A stretch of 39,799 nt of DNA from Allobosea sp. 12-68-7 (GTDB lineage: Bacteria; Pseudomonadota; Alphaproteobacteria; Rhizobiales; Beijerinckiaceae): contig NCCO01000008.1 in NCBI GenBank assembly GCA_002279705.1, positions 1 through 39,799 of the forward strand, in the 5' to 3' direction. Positions within the stretch are counted from its first letter, which is position 1. Each line of letters opens with the position of its first letter. Under the pieces are notes generated by a model that saw nothing but the letters and a program-made list of their open reading frames with translations, searched no databases and had not been told where the DNA came from. The position numbers were made by a program, and so were the translations under genes. Of the stretch, positions 1-7,780 are shown in pieces.

Positions 1-109
1 ACTTGCTGATCCCCAGGCGAGCGGCGACCTCGGCCACCGGGTAGCCTCGCTCAGTGACCTGAAGGACCGCGTCGCGCTTGAAATCGTCGGTGAAGTTCGC
101 TTTGCCCAT
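1..109 (-). CDS. IS3-family transposase OrfA, N-terminal part (runs off the left edge)
   Basis: About 36 codons are visible, starting at the ATG at 109 (minus) and continuing past the window edge. The product begins MGKANFTDDFKRDAV and goes on into VTERGYPVAEVAARLGIS, the N-terminal helix-turn-helix of the HTH_Tnp_1 / IS3 OrfA family, which binds the element's ends. A GGAGG ribosome site sits about 8 bases upstream of the ATG, and the sequence before it runs into a terminal-repeat-like segment at 138-168, so this is the 5' end of a minus-strand IS3 copy. Whether the rest of the element is intact cannot be seen. It is of the same general IS type as the catalytic tail at 189-818. Confidence 0.8.
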   Translation of the reverse strand, partial: MGKANFTDDFKRDAVLQVTERGYPVAEVAARLGISK

Positions 110-137
110 CGGGGCCTCCTTGCCTGAAATTTAGGGA

Positions 138-168
138 AGAAGGCGTCCAGGAATCTAGGGGCTATTCA
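138..168 (-). repeat. Terminal inverted repeat, left end of the minus-strand IS3 element
   Basis: Read on the minus strand this starts TGAATAGCCCCTAGATTC and ends in TGGACGCCTTC. The right end of the plus-strand element at 821-851, also read on the minus strand, starts TGAAGAGCGCC and ends TGGACGCCCTC. The two align in the same orientation without gaps (shared TGAA-AGC core and TGGACGCC-TC block). IS3 elements begin with TG and have imperfect inverted ends of about 25-40 bp, so both are ends of related elements. The exact outer base is not certain, because a TCGGG motif also follows the TTCA in both copies. Confidence 0.6.
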
Positions 169-188
169 ATCGGGACGAGGACAGTTCC

Positions 189-818
189 ATGAAGGCATCG
201 AAATTCACGGAGGCGCAGATCGCGTTCGTTTTGAAGGCCCAAATTGGCGACAAGCGCCGGCCAGTCAGCCATAGCGGCAAACCGTCTGTCGTGGTCGATG
301 ATACGCTGGCCCGGCCGTTCGATGTCGCCGCGCCGGACAAGGCTTGGGTGACCGACATCACCTATATCCGGACCCTGAAGAGCTTTGCCTATCTGGCCGT
401 CGTGATCGACCTGTTTTCACGGCGCGTCATCGGCTGGTCGCTACAGAGCCGCCAGACGACAGACGTCGTGCTGCAGGCGCTGCTCATGGCCGTCTGGCGG
501 CGGAAGCCACAGACCAAGGTCCTGGTTCATTCCGACCAGGGCTCGCAGTTCACCAGCATGGACTGGGCAGCGTTCCTGCGGCAGCACAATCTTGAGCACT
601 CGATGAGCCGGCGTGGAAACTGCCACGACAATGCGGTGGCAGAGAGCTACTTCAATCTGCTCAAGCGCGAGCGGATACGCCGAAAAACCTACAGAAACCG
701 GGATGAAGCACGGCAAGACGTATTCGAACACATCGGGATGCTCTACAGTTCAAAGCACAAACACGTCCGAAGCGTGATGATGTCACCCGTCGAGTCCGAA
801 AGGCAGCAGAAAATCTGA
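189..818 (+). pseudogene. Chimeric, internally deleted IS3-family transposase (OrfA head joined to OrfB integrase core)
   Basis: The frame is open for 209 codons but is not a normal IS3 protein. Residues 1-18 (MKASKFTEAQIAFVLKA) are the start of an IS407-type OrfA. From about residue 20 the sequence is the middle and end of an IS3-type OrfB: the rve/DDE integrase core with the first Asp in WVTDITYIRT, the second in VHSDQGSQF, and the Glu in AVAESYFNLLKRE. The rest of OrfA, the frameshift region and the OrfB helix-turn-helix part (HTH_21) are missing, roughly 500 bp compared with a full element. The DDE triad survives but the end-binding domain does not, so autonomous transposition is unlikely. 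The head resembles a different IS3 subgroup from the tail, which suggests recombination between two elements rather than a simple deletion. Confidence 0.75.
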
Positions 819-820
819 AC

Positions 821-851
821 CGAGGGCGTCCACAAAAATCGGCGCTCTTCA
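821..851 (+). repeat. Terminal inverted repeat, right end of the deleted IS3 element
   Basis: This lies directly after the transposase stop, reads CGAGGGCGTCCAC and ends CTCTTCA. Its reverse complement matches the segment at 138-168, as expected for opposite ends of related IS3 elements. No clear flanking target duplication was found, which fits a rearranged scar. Confidence 0.55.
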
Positions 852-1025
852 GTCGGGCCCAAACGTCAATTTGTCGATTGACCGCGGAATCTATACGACA
901 ATTGGCAACCCCATGTCGTGTGCGATCTTAGAATTTAGATGACGTATCGACATCGTCGCTTGAGCTATTTGACGGAAAGCGGTGTCATCGTTGAACGCGA
1001 GCATTCCCGCGTTCGGAGAGCTTTC

Positions 1026-1257
1026 ATGCCCCGCTATTTCTTCGACATTGACGACGGCTAGGAAACGATCACCGACGTAGTGGGCCGGGAGCTTTCGAAC
1101 AACGTCGCCGCGCGTTGGGCAGGTCTCGATACGCTCTCGGACATGGCGCGCGACAAGGTCGTGGAAGGTGACCGTCGGAGGTTCAGCGTCAGCGTCCGTA
1201 ACGCCGAGGACACCGTGATTTATGTGGCCCTATTCGCCCTGATGGGCGGTTGGAAGA
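1026..1257 (+). pseudogene. DUF6894-family small protein, broken by an in-frame TAG at codon 12
   Basis: A GGAGAG ribosome site is followed five bases later by an ATG at 1026. The frame reads MPRYFFDIDDG, then TAG (1059-1061), then continues without shift as ETITDVVGRELSNNVAARW through DTLSDMARDKVVEGDRRRF to a hydrophobic end near VIYVALFALMGGW. This is the whole-length pattern of DUF6894 proteins (about 75-90 residues, starting MPRYFFD-x-DG, with a conserved D-x-x-G-x-E-L and an 'ARD' helix); their function is unknown. Family members have a sense codon, often charged, where the TAG stands. The usual stop is missing as well, so the frame runs on into the region antisense to the next gene. An alternative is re-initiation at the GTG at 1080, which would give a shortened product. 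It lies next to the IS scar. Confidence 0.6.
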
Positions 1258-1352
1258 ACGGCGGCGGCGCCGAGGGGCTGCTCGAATGCGGGAACCGCTT
1301 CGGGCTTCCGGGGCGCCGGTCGGTTGCCCCGGGGCTGCGACGTCGGAGGCCG

Positions 1353-1910
1353 TCACCGCTGAGAGGCCTCGGTAGCAACCGGCCCTGTCGCGCCGACGCC
1401 GAGCGAGCGCTGCACCATGACGCTGTCGGACCATTTGCCATAGCGATAGGCGACCCCCGGCAGCACTCCGACCCTGACAAAACCGAAGCGCTCGTGAAGA
1501 GCCAGCGAGGCGGTGTTCTCTGCGTCGATATAGCCGATCATCTGGCGGAAGCCGGCCGCCGCGCCGGCGTCGATCAGTGCCTGCATCAGCAGCCTCCCGA
1601 TGCCACGTCCGAGATGCTCGTGATGCACATAGATCGAATGCTTCACGGTGAAGCGGTAGGCCGGACGCTTGCGAAAGGGAACGACATAGGCATAGCCCAC
1701 GACCTCGCCGCCGCGCGTCGCCACAAGATGTGGCAGGCGGCGGTTGCGCAGGTTCTTGCGGCGGTCCTTCAGATCGTCGGGCTGCGGGGTGCCGGTCTCC
1801 TCGACCCCGGCCTCGATGCCGCGGCGGATATGCCGACGATAGATCGCCAGCATGGGCTCGACATCGTCGTCGCGCGAGGGGCGCACGAAGATCGGCAGGT
1901 CAGCATCCAT
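1353..1910 (-). CDS. GNAT-family N-acetyltransferase (phosphinothricin-acetyltransferase-like)
   Basis: A 185-residue single-domain GNAT protein. The N-terminal strand FVRPSRDDDVEPMLAIYRRH and the acetyl-CoA-binding motif A HEHLGRGIGRLLMQALID (around residues 97-115) are clear. The following YIDAENTASLALHERFGFVRVG segment is the motif-B region typical of the Pat/Bar subgroup. These cytosolic enzymes acetylate small amines using acetyl-CoA. The gene starts 14 bases after the decarboxylase stop on the same strand, so the two are very likely co-transcribed. A decarboxylase product such as a polyamine could be its substrate, but that is inferred from position only; the closest characterised relatives act on phosphinothricin or methionine sulfoximine. 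The C-terminal 15 residues are poorly conserved-looking. Confidence 0.85.
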   Translation of the reverse strand: MDADLPIFVRPSRDDDVEPMLAIYRRHIRRGIEAGVEETGTPQPDDLKDRRKNLRNRRLPHLVATRGGEVVGYAYVVPFRKRPAYRFTVKHSIYVHHEHLGRGIGRLLMQALIDAGAAAGFRQMIGYIDAENTASLALHERFGFVRVGVLPGVAYRYGKWSDSVMVQRSLGVGATGPVATEASQR

Positions 1911-1924
1911 CGCGTCGTCCGACC

Positions 1925-4294
1925 TCAGCGCTCGACCGGCTCGCTGACCACATAGGTGTGCAGGCGGACCCGACCTTCCGCGTCATGCTCGCGATAGACG
2001 CCCTGAATCTCGACGTCGAAACCCGGGAAGGCGTTGAAGCAGGCCTCGAACATCTTGAGATAGTCGATCATCGGCTTGGCCCGCTCACACAGTCGCTCGC
2101 CCGGCACGATGGTGGCGATTCCGGGAGGGTAGACGACGAAGGGGGTGGTGGCGATCCGTCCGGCGATCGAATCGATCGGCAGATAGTCGACATCGTTGCG
2201 GACCAGGCAGCGGGCGGCGTCATGCGGCGACATCGCCATCTCCGGCAGATGCTCCGGCGAGAACTGCCGGTTCTGAAGCTCGCTGACCTGATGATCACGG
2301 AAGAAGCGGTGCATCTCGCCACAGAGGTCGCGCAGGCGCACACCCTCATAGCGCTTCGGCCTGCGCCGATAGAACTCCGGGATCGCGTCTTCCATCAGGG
2401 CGTTGTCGTCATGGAGCTTCTTGAAGGCGACGAGCCCGCTGATCAGCGTCCCGGCCTTGCTGGCTTCGACGCCCGGCGTCAGCAGGAAAAGCAGCGAGTT
2501 GAGATCGTTCTTCTCGGCGACGATGCGGTTCTCGCGCAGGAACTGGGCGACGACCGGCGCGGGGATCCCATGCTCGGCATAGGCGCCGGTCACACGGTCG
2601 AAACCGGGCGTGAGGAGGGTGAGCTTGTTGGGGTCGGTCATGGCGAAGCCCGCTTCCATCGCGGCAAAGCCGTGCCAGCCCGCGCCCGGCGCCAGCTCCC
2701 AGTAAGCCGGGTCGGCGGCGAGTTGGTCGGTCGCGACCATCTCCCAGGCGATGTCGTGCACGCCGCCGGGGCGCGCGGCATCGGGAATCGACACACGCTC
2801 GGGCACGAAGGGCTCGAAGAACCAGCGACGCTCGACCCGCGCCTCCTTCTCCTCGAATTCGCGCCGGACCGCCCGGATCTTCTTTCTGAGCTCGATGCCG
2901 AGCCGGATCGTGTCGTCCCAGAGCACTTCGCCCGAGCGGCCCTTCATCATCTGCGCGCCGACATCGAGCGAGGCGAAGAGCGGGTAGAAGGGCGAGGTCG
3001 AAGCGTACTGCATGAAGCTCTCATTGAAGCGGCGGTGCTCGACGCGCCGCTTCTGGCCCTTGATGTGCCGGTCCTTGATGTGGATCTGCGAGGCCTGGCT
3101 GAAGCTCGCGAGCTGCTTGTGCGTCGATTGCGTGGCAATGATGCCCGGCGAATCGGGCCCCAACCCCGTCAGCCCCATGGCAAAGCGCCCGGCATAGAGC
3201 GGGTGGAACTTCATGAAGCCGGCCCAGGCCTCGTCGAACAGGATGTAGTCGCAGAGATGGCCGATCTTATCGAGGATCATCTGGGCGCTGTGGATCGTAC
3301 CGTCATAGGTGCATTGCTCGACCACCGCGACGCGGAAGGGGCGCGGCTTCCGCCAGGCCTCCTTGTCCTTGACCAGCGGGTTGGTCCGGATGCGCTCGCG
3401 CAGCGCCTGCTCATCGAAGGCCGCCCAGCGCATCGGGCCGATCAGCCCCCAGGCGTTGCGTGCGGTCGGGACATAGATCGGAATGCCGCCGGAGATCAGC
3501 AGCGCGCCGTGATGGGCGGCCTTGTGGTTGTTGCGGTCGAACAGGACGAGGTCGTCATCGGTGACCAGCGCGGCGAGAGCGACCTTGTTCGAGGTCGAGG
3601 TGCCGTTGAGAACGAAATAGGTCTTCTCCGCGCCAAAGATCTGGGCTGCTTCCTTCTGGGCCTTCAGCGCCGGCCCCTCATGGGTCAGCAGGTCCCCGAG
3701 GTCGAGCACGGAATTGTCGAGATCGTCGCGGAACACCGCCTCACCGAGATGCTCCATGAAGACCCGGCCGATCGGGCTACGGCTGTAGAACACGCCGCCA
3801 TTATGACCAGGGCAGGTCCAGAGATGGTTGCCTTCCTCGGCATAGTCGACGAGCGCCCCGAAGAATGGTGTCTTCAGCGTCTCGGCATATTGCTTGAGCC
3901 GGCTGATCAGGCTCTTGGCGATGAAGGGCGGTGTTTCCTCGGAGAGGAAGATGTAGCCGTCGATGAAGTCGAGAACCTCGACCGGCACATCCTCGAAGCG
4001 CTTGCGTCGGATCAGCAGGATGATCGGAAATTCGAGGCCGCGCCGGCGCATCAGGTTGATCAGCGCCGCGGTCTTGCCCTCCAGACCCTTCTTCCCCCAG
4101 TCGACGACCATGCAGCCGATCGCGGCGTCGGTCTGGACCGCGATTTCTGCGTCTTCGAGCTTACGCGCCTTGACGACCTCGAAACCGGAGCGCTCGATCT
4201 CCTCGACGATCTGGTGAAAGCGGATTCCCTCGAGGTCCTCCGCATCGAAATTCGGCGTCGCGAACAGAAAGGTGAAGCGCCTGAAGTAATCCAT
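1925..4294 (-). CDS. Orn/Lys/Arg decarboxylase (PLP-dependent, prokaryotic large form)
   Basis: The protein has 789 residues, close to the 710-790 of the bacterial biodegradative Arg/Lys/Orn decarboxylases, and the same three-part plan. Residues 1-135 form a response-regulator-like 'wing' domain (OKR_DC_1_N). Next comes the fold-type-I PLP domain with CPGHNGG (161-167), NGTSTSN (230-236), the PLP-nitrogen Asp in FDEAWAGF (Asp354) and the Schiff-base Lys in QSTHKQLASF (Lys393). A C-terminal domain ends near VSEPVER. It removes CO2 from a basic amino acid to give a diamine (putrescine, cadaverine or agmatine), serving polyamine synthesis or acid resistance. I cannot tell which substrate is used, so no symbol is given. 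The start is an ATG preceded by GGGGTC. The GNAT gene follows directly; transcription diverges from the FabI operon at about 4300-4490. Confidence 0.9.
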   Translation of the reverse strand: MDYFRRFTFLFATPNFDAEDLEGIRFHQIVEEIERSGFEVVKARKLEDAEIAVQTDAAIGCMVVDWGKKGLEGKTAALINLMRRRGLEFPIILLIRRKRFEDVPVEVLDFIDGYIFLSEETPPFIAKSLISRLKQYAETLKTPFFGALVDYAEEGNHLWTCPGHNGGVFYSRSPIGRVFMEHLGEAVFRDDLDNSVLDLGDLLTHEGPALKAQKEAAQIFGAEKTYFVLNGTSTSNKVALAALVTDDDLVLFDRNNHKAAHHGALLISGGIPIYVPTARNAWGLIGPMRWAAFDEQALRERIRTNPLVKDKEAWRKPRPFRVAVVEQCTYDGTIHSAQMILDKIGHLCDYILFDEAWAGFMKFHPLYAGRFAMGLTGLGPDSPGIIATQSTHKQLASFSQASQIHIKDRHIKGQKRRVEHRRFNESFMQYASTSPFYPLFASLDVGAQMMKGRSGEVLWDDTIRLGIELRKKIRAVRREFEEKEARVERRWFFEPFVPERVSIPDAARPGGVHDIAWEMVATDQLAADPAYWELAPGAGWHGFAAMEAGFAMTDPNKLTLLTPGFDRVTGAYAEHGIPAPVVAQFLRENRIVAEKNDLNSLLFLLTPGVEASKAGTLISGLVAFKKLHDDNALMEDAIPEFYRRRPKRYEGVRLRDLCGEMHRFFRDHQVSELQNRQFSPEHLPEMAMSPHDAARCLVRNDVDYLPIDSIAGRIATTPFVVYPPGIATIVPGERLCERAKPMIDYLKMFEACFNAFPGFDVEIQGVYREHDAEGRVRLHTYVVSEPVER

Positions 4295-4429
4295 AATGAC
4301 CCCGACATTGCCAACCTGCAGCTATTCCCGACGTTTATGACGGAACGACGAAGCGTTCGGCAGTGCGCCCTTCAACCGAGAGCGTAACGGGTTGGGGGGC
4401 CGCCCGCCAACGGACCATCCGTTGGTGAA

Positions 4430-4447
4430 CTGTCCGAAAACCGTCAC
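4430..4447 (+). promoter_or_regulatory. Candidate Pho box (PhoB-binding site) of the fabI-like/pta/ackA operon
   Basis: CTGTCCGAAAACCGTCAC consists of two 7-base half-sites, CTGTCCG and CCGTCAC, separated by AAAA. It matches the classical 18-base Pho box (CTGTCAT-N4-CTGTCAY) at 15 of 18 positions if the AT-rich spacer is counted. It ends 48 bases before the chosen start of the first operon gene. TATCCC at 4460-4465 is a weak candidate -10 at the spacing PhoB-dependent promoters use instead of a -35. A weaker third half-site (CCGTTGG, 4419-4425) sits 11 bases upstream in phase. In Sinorhizobium meliloti the pta-ackA operon is known to be induced by phosphate stress through PhoB, which makes the reading more likely here. 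Confidence 0.6.
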
Positions 4448-4495
4448 CGATTCGACGCCTATCCCCGCCATGCTGCATTGCACTGGGGGTACCCG

Positions 4496-5260
4496 ATGTT
4501 TTCGCTGCAAGGTCAGAAGATCCTGGTCGTCGGGATCGCCAATGAGCACTCCATCGCCTGGGGTTGCGCCAAGGCGTTTCGCCGCCAGGGGGCCGACCTT
4601 GCGGTCACCTGGCTCAACGCGAAAGCGGAGCCCTATGTTCGGCCGCTCGCCGAAGCGCTCGATGCGCAGATCATGGCGCCGCTCGACGTGACGCAGCCCG
4701 GAGCGATGGTGGCGCTGTTTGACGAGATCGGGCAGCGCTGGGGCCGGCTCGACACGTTGCTCCACTCGATCGCTTTCGCGCCGAAGGCGGATCTGCAGGG
4801 CCGTGTGATCGATTGCTCGTCCGAGGGTTTCGCGCAGGCGATGACGATCTCGGTCCATTCCTTCCTGCAGATGATGCGGCTGGCCGAGCCGCTGATGCCC
4901 GCAGGCGGCACCTGCCTGTCGGTATCCTTCTTCGGCTCCTCTCAGGTCGTGCGGCATTACAACATGATGGGCCCGGTCAAGGCGGCTCTGGAAAGCGCCG
5001 TGCGCTATGCGGCGGCCGAACTCGGCGAGCAGGGGATCCGCGTTCATGCGCTCTCGCCGGGTCCGCTGGCGACCCGCGCCGCCTCCGGAATCGATCATTT
5101 CGACGAATTGCTCGACGCGGCCGCCAGCCGTGCTCCGACCCGCCATCTCGCCACGATCGAGGATGTCGGCGCGGTGGCGGCCTTCCTGGCCTCTCCGGAG
5201 GCCCGCAATCTCACCGGTGGCATTCACGCCATCGATGGTGGCTTTTCGATCATCGCCTGA
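4496..5260 (+). CDS. FabI-like enoyl-ACP(CoA) reductase (SDR family)
   Basis: A 254-residue short-chain dehydrogenase of the FabI/InhA type. The nucleotide-binding start is VVGIANEHSIAWG (12-23), the FabI counterpart of the Rossmann glycine motif. HSIAFAP (90-96) follows, then the active-site pair Tyr155-x6-Lys162 in HYNMMGPVK, and a terminal NLTGGIHAIDGGF. It reduces a trans-2-enoyl thioester with NAD(P)H. The conserved first FabI tyrosine (E. coli Tyr146) is Phe145 here, as in mycobacterial InhA, so substrate choice may differ from housekeeping FabI. The start at 4496 gives the normal N-terminus (MFSLQGQK) with GGGGG a few bases upstream; an earlier ATG at 4478 adds only six residues. It is the first gene of the operon with the PHA-like gene, so a role outside bulk fatty-acid synthesis is likely. 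Confidence 0.85.
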   Translation: MFSLQGQKILVVGIANEHSIAWGCAKAFRRQGADLAVTWLNAKAEPYVRPLAEALDAQIMAPLDVTQPGAMVALFDEIGQRWGRLDTLLHSIAFAPKADLQGRVIDCSSEGFAQAMTISVHSFLQMMRLAEPLMPAGGTCLSVSFFGSSQVVRHYNMMGPVKAALESAVRYAAAELGEQGIRVHALSPGPLATRAASGIDHFDELLDAAASRAPTRHLATIEDVGAVAAFLASPEARNLTGGIHAIDGGFSIIA

Positions 5261-5274
5261 AGGATACCCGAGCC

Positions 5275-7779
5275 ATGGCCAGCGTCTTCGACCTGTTCGA
5301 CCCCGGCGTCTCGTCGGGTCTGCCGCGACCGCAGGGCGATGCTCTGGCCATGTTTCAGCGAGGCCTGGCCAGCGCGAAGCGCGAATCCGAGGCTTGCGCC
5401 AGCACGGGTGACATCTTGTCGGCCGCCGCGGCGCGTCAGGGCCAACGCATGCTGGACACCCATGCCGAGCGCAGCCGCAAGCTGTTGGAGGAGGCCAGCG
5501 CGGTTCTGTCGGGGCTGCATCAGGCCCACGGCAGGACCGCCTTGCCGCAGGCCTGGCTAGAGTACCAGCGCGACGCTGCCGAGCGCGCGATTCTGGCCGC
5601 CGACACGCTGCGCAAGCGCGGCGACATCTTTCTGGCGCATGAAGCCGCCGACTGTCCGCCCGTCCTGATCTACGACTATGAAACCGTCATGGACGGGCGC
5701 GACCAGCCCTACCCTTCCAACTACATGCTGCTGCGCATCCTGCCGCCGGACGGCGTGGTCATCGACGACACGCAGCGGCCCTACATCATCATCGATCCGC
5801 GCGCCGGCCACGGCCCCGGGATCGGCGGCTTCAAGACGGACAGCCAGGTCGGCGTCGCGCTGCGCGAGGGGCATCCGGTCTATTTCGTCGCCTTCCGCAG
5901 CCGGCCGGAGCCGGGCCAGTATCTCTCCTATGTCACCCGCAGCGAAGCGGCCTTCGTTCGCGAGGTGATGCGCCGCCATCCGAAAGCGCCCAAGCCCGTC
6001 GTGACCGGCAATTGCCAGGGCGGCTGGGCGACGCTGCTGCTGGCGGCCTCCAACACCGATCTGACCGGGCCGATCGTCATCAACGGGGCGCCGGTGGCGC
6101 CCTGGGCCGGCCGCATCGGCGAGAACCCGATGCGCTACAATGCCGGTGTGCTCGGCGGCACCTGGATCCCGATGTTCCTCTCCGATATCGGCGGCGGCAT
6201 CTTCGACGGCGCGCATCTCGTCCAGAATTTCGAAATGCTCAACCCGTCGCGGACCCTGTTTCGCAAGTACACCGATCTCTTCCGCGACATCGACAAGGGC
6301 GACACGGCCTTCCTCGAATTCGAGAAATGGTGGGGCGGCTTCTTCCTGCTGACCGAGCCGGAAATCCGCTGGATCGTCGAACAGCTCTTCGTCGGCAACC
6401 GCCTGTCGAAGAACGAGGCCCGGCTCGAGCCCGGCCGCCCGGTCGATCTCAAGGCGATCCGCGCGCCGATCATCGTCTTCGCCAGCCATGGCGACAACAT
6501 CACGCCGCCCCAGCAGGCGCTGAACTGGATCGCCGAGACCTATGCCGATGTCTCCGAGATCCGCATCCGCGGCCAACGCATCATCTACATGGTGCACGAC
6601 CAGGTCGGCCATCTCGGCATTTTCGTCTCCTCCCAAATCGCCAAACGCGAGCATGCCGAGGTCGGCACCACACTGGAGACGATCGAGGCGCTGGCACCGG
6701 GCCTCTACGAGATGCGCATCGAAGACGTGAAGGAGGAAGCGGGCCGGCAGCGCTTCACCGTCGGCTTCGTCGAACGGACGCTCGATGACATTCGCGCTCT
6801 CGACGACGGCTACACCGACGAGCGGCCCTTCGCCGCCGTGGCGCGGGCCTCCGAGGTCCAGGCCCAGATGTACGACACCCTCATGCGCCCGGTCGTCAAG
6901 GCGCTGGTGACGGACACCGCGGCCGAGGCCAGCCGGGCGCTGCATCCGCAGCGGATGATCCGGGCACTCGCGTCGTCGCGAAACCCGGCCATGGCGGTTC
7001 TGGAGAGCGCAGCCGAGCAGGTGCGTGAGAGCCGTGCCAAGGCGACGCCGGACAATCCGTTCCTCGCGGCGGAAGCGCTGTGGGTTCAGGCGACGGAGCA
7101 GATGATCGACATCTACCGCGACAGCCGCGACATGATGCATGAACTCGCCTTCTTCGGCATGTGGTCGACGCCTTGGTCCCGGGTCTTTGGCCAGACACAT
7201 GAGGCGCGCCGCACCCTGAAGAGCACGGACGAGTTGCGCGGCCTGCCCGAGGTCGCATCCGCGCTCTACAACATCGAGCGTGGCGGCTTCCCCGAGGCCG
7301 TGATCCGCATGCTCATTCTGCTGGCCGATAATCGCGGCACCGTGCGCCGTGACCGTCTCGAGCGGTCAAGCCAGGTCCTGACCCAGGACGAGCCGTTCAA
7401 GTCGCTGGGAGCCGAGAGGCGTGCGCTGATCATCCATGAACAGACGCTGATTGCGACCTATGAACCCGATCGCGCGATCGAAACCCTGCCGAGCCTGCTG
7501 TCGACGCCCGAACAGCGCGCTCTCGCCCTGAGGACGGTGCGCTACATCCCGGGCCTGGCCGCCGAGATGGCGCCCGAGACCCGGACATTGCTGCAGCGCT
7601 TCGCGACGGTCCTCGATCTTCCCGCCGACGACGCGGACGTGACCAACGATCCGCTGCTGGACGTCCAGGACACGGCGGGGCTGCTCGACGCCGTGACCGC
7701 CAATGCGGAAACCGCCAAGGCCGCCGCCATCGCCCGGCGGCACCGCAATGGCAAGACCGCTGCCAGACAGGACGATTGA
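5275..7779 (+). CDS. DUF3141 protein, PHA-synthase-like alpha/beta hydrolase
   Basis: The protein has 834 residues. Residues 20-120 are helical and phasin/PHA-synthase-N-like. An alpha/beta-hydrolase core follows, with the nucleophile box GNCQGG (Cys247), an acid in SHGDNITPP (Asp407) and a His in QVGHLGIF (His446). This Cys-Asp-His set is the one used by polyhydroxyalkanoate synthases, where an acyl chain is built on the Cys. The last 350 residues go beyond any PHA synthase and include a helical stretch (around 645-745, GLPEVASALYNIERGGF and RMLILLADNRG) that resembles the TerB fold; that resemblance is by eye. Members of the family are annotated as poly(3-hydroxyalkanoate) synthetase-like with no proven reaction. 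It is placed between the FabI-like gene (14-base gap) and the Pta fusion (1-base gap). No signal peptide, so it is cytosolic. Confidence 0.8.
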   Translation: MASVFDLFDPGVSSGLPRPQGDALAMFQRGLASAKRESEACASTGDILSAAAARQGQRMLDTHAERSRKLLEEASAVLSGLHQAHGRTALPQAWLEYQRDAAERAILAADTLRKRGDIFLAHEAADCPPVLIYDYETVMDGRDQPYPSNYMLLRILPPDGVVIDDTQRPYIIIDPRAGHGPGIGGFKTDSQVGVALREGHPVYFVAFRSRPEPGQYLSYVTRSEAAFVREVMRRHPKAPKPVVTGNCQGGWATLLLAASNTDLTGPIVINGAPVAPWAGRIGENPMRYNAGVLGGTWIPMFLSDIGGGIFDGAHLVQNFEMLNPSRTLFRKYTDLFRDIDKGDTAFLEFEKWWGGFFLLTEPEIRWIVEQLFVGNRLSKNEARLEPGRPVDLKAIRAPIIVFASHGDNITPPQQALNWIAETYADVSEIRIRGQRIIYMVHDQVGHLGIFVSSQIAKREHAEVGTTLETIEALAPGLYEMRIEDVKEEAGRQRFTVGFVERTLDDIRALDDGYTDERPFAAVARASEVQAQMYDTLMRPVVKALVTDTAAEASRALHPQRMIRALASSRNPAMAVLESAAEQVRESRAKATPDNPFLAAEALWVQATEQMIDIYRDSRDMMHELAFFGMWSTPWSRVFGQTHEARRTLKSTDELRGLPEVASALYNIERGGFPEAVIRMLILLADNRGTVRRDRLERSSQVLTQDEPFKSLGAERRALIIHEQTLIATYEPDRAIETLPSLLSTPEQRALALRTVRYIPGLAAEMAPETRTLLQRFATVLDLPADDADVTNDPLLDVQDTAGLLDAVTANAETAKAAAIARRHRNGKTAARQDD

Positions 7780-7780
7780 G

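Noticed and set aside
1308..1332. CCGGGGC...GCCCCGG hairpin as terminator between the convergent DUF6894 and GNAT genes
   Set aside because: Seven-base stem, 11-base loop and no T-run on either side; too weak to call.
1730..4387. 885-codon open frame on the plus strand
   Set aside because: It is antisense to the complete, motif-rich decarboxylase. Composition is Arg/Ala/Asp/Gly-rich with no family signature, a GC-rich mirror frame.
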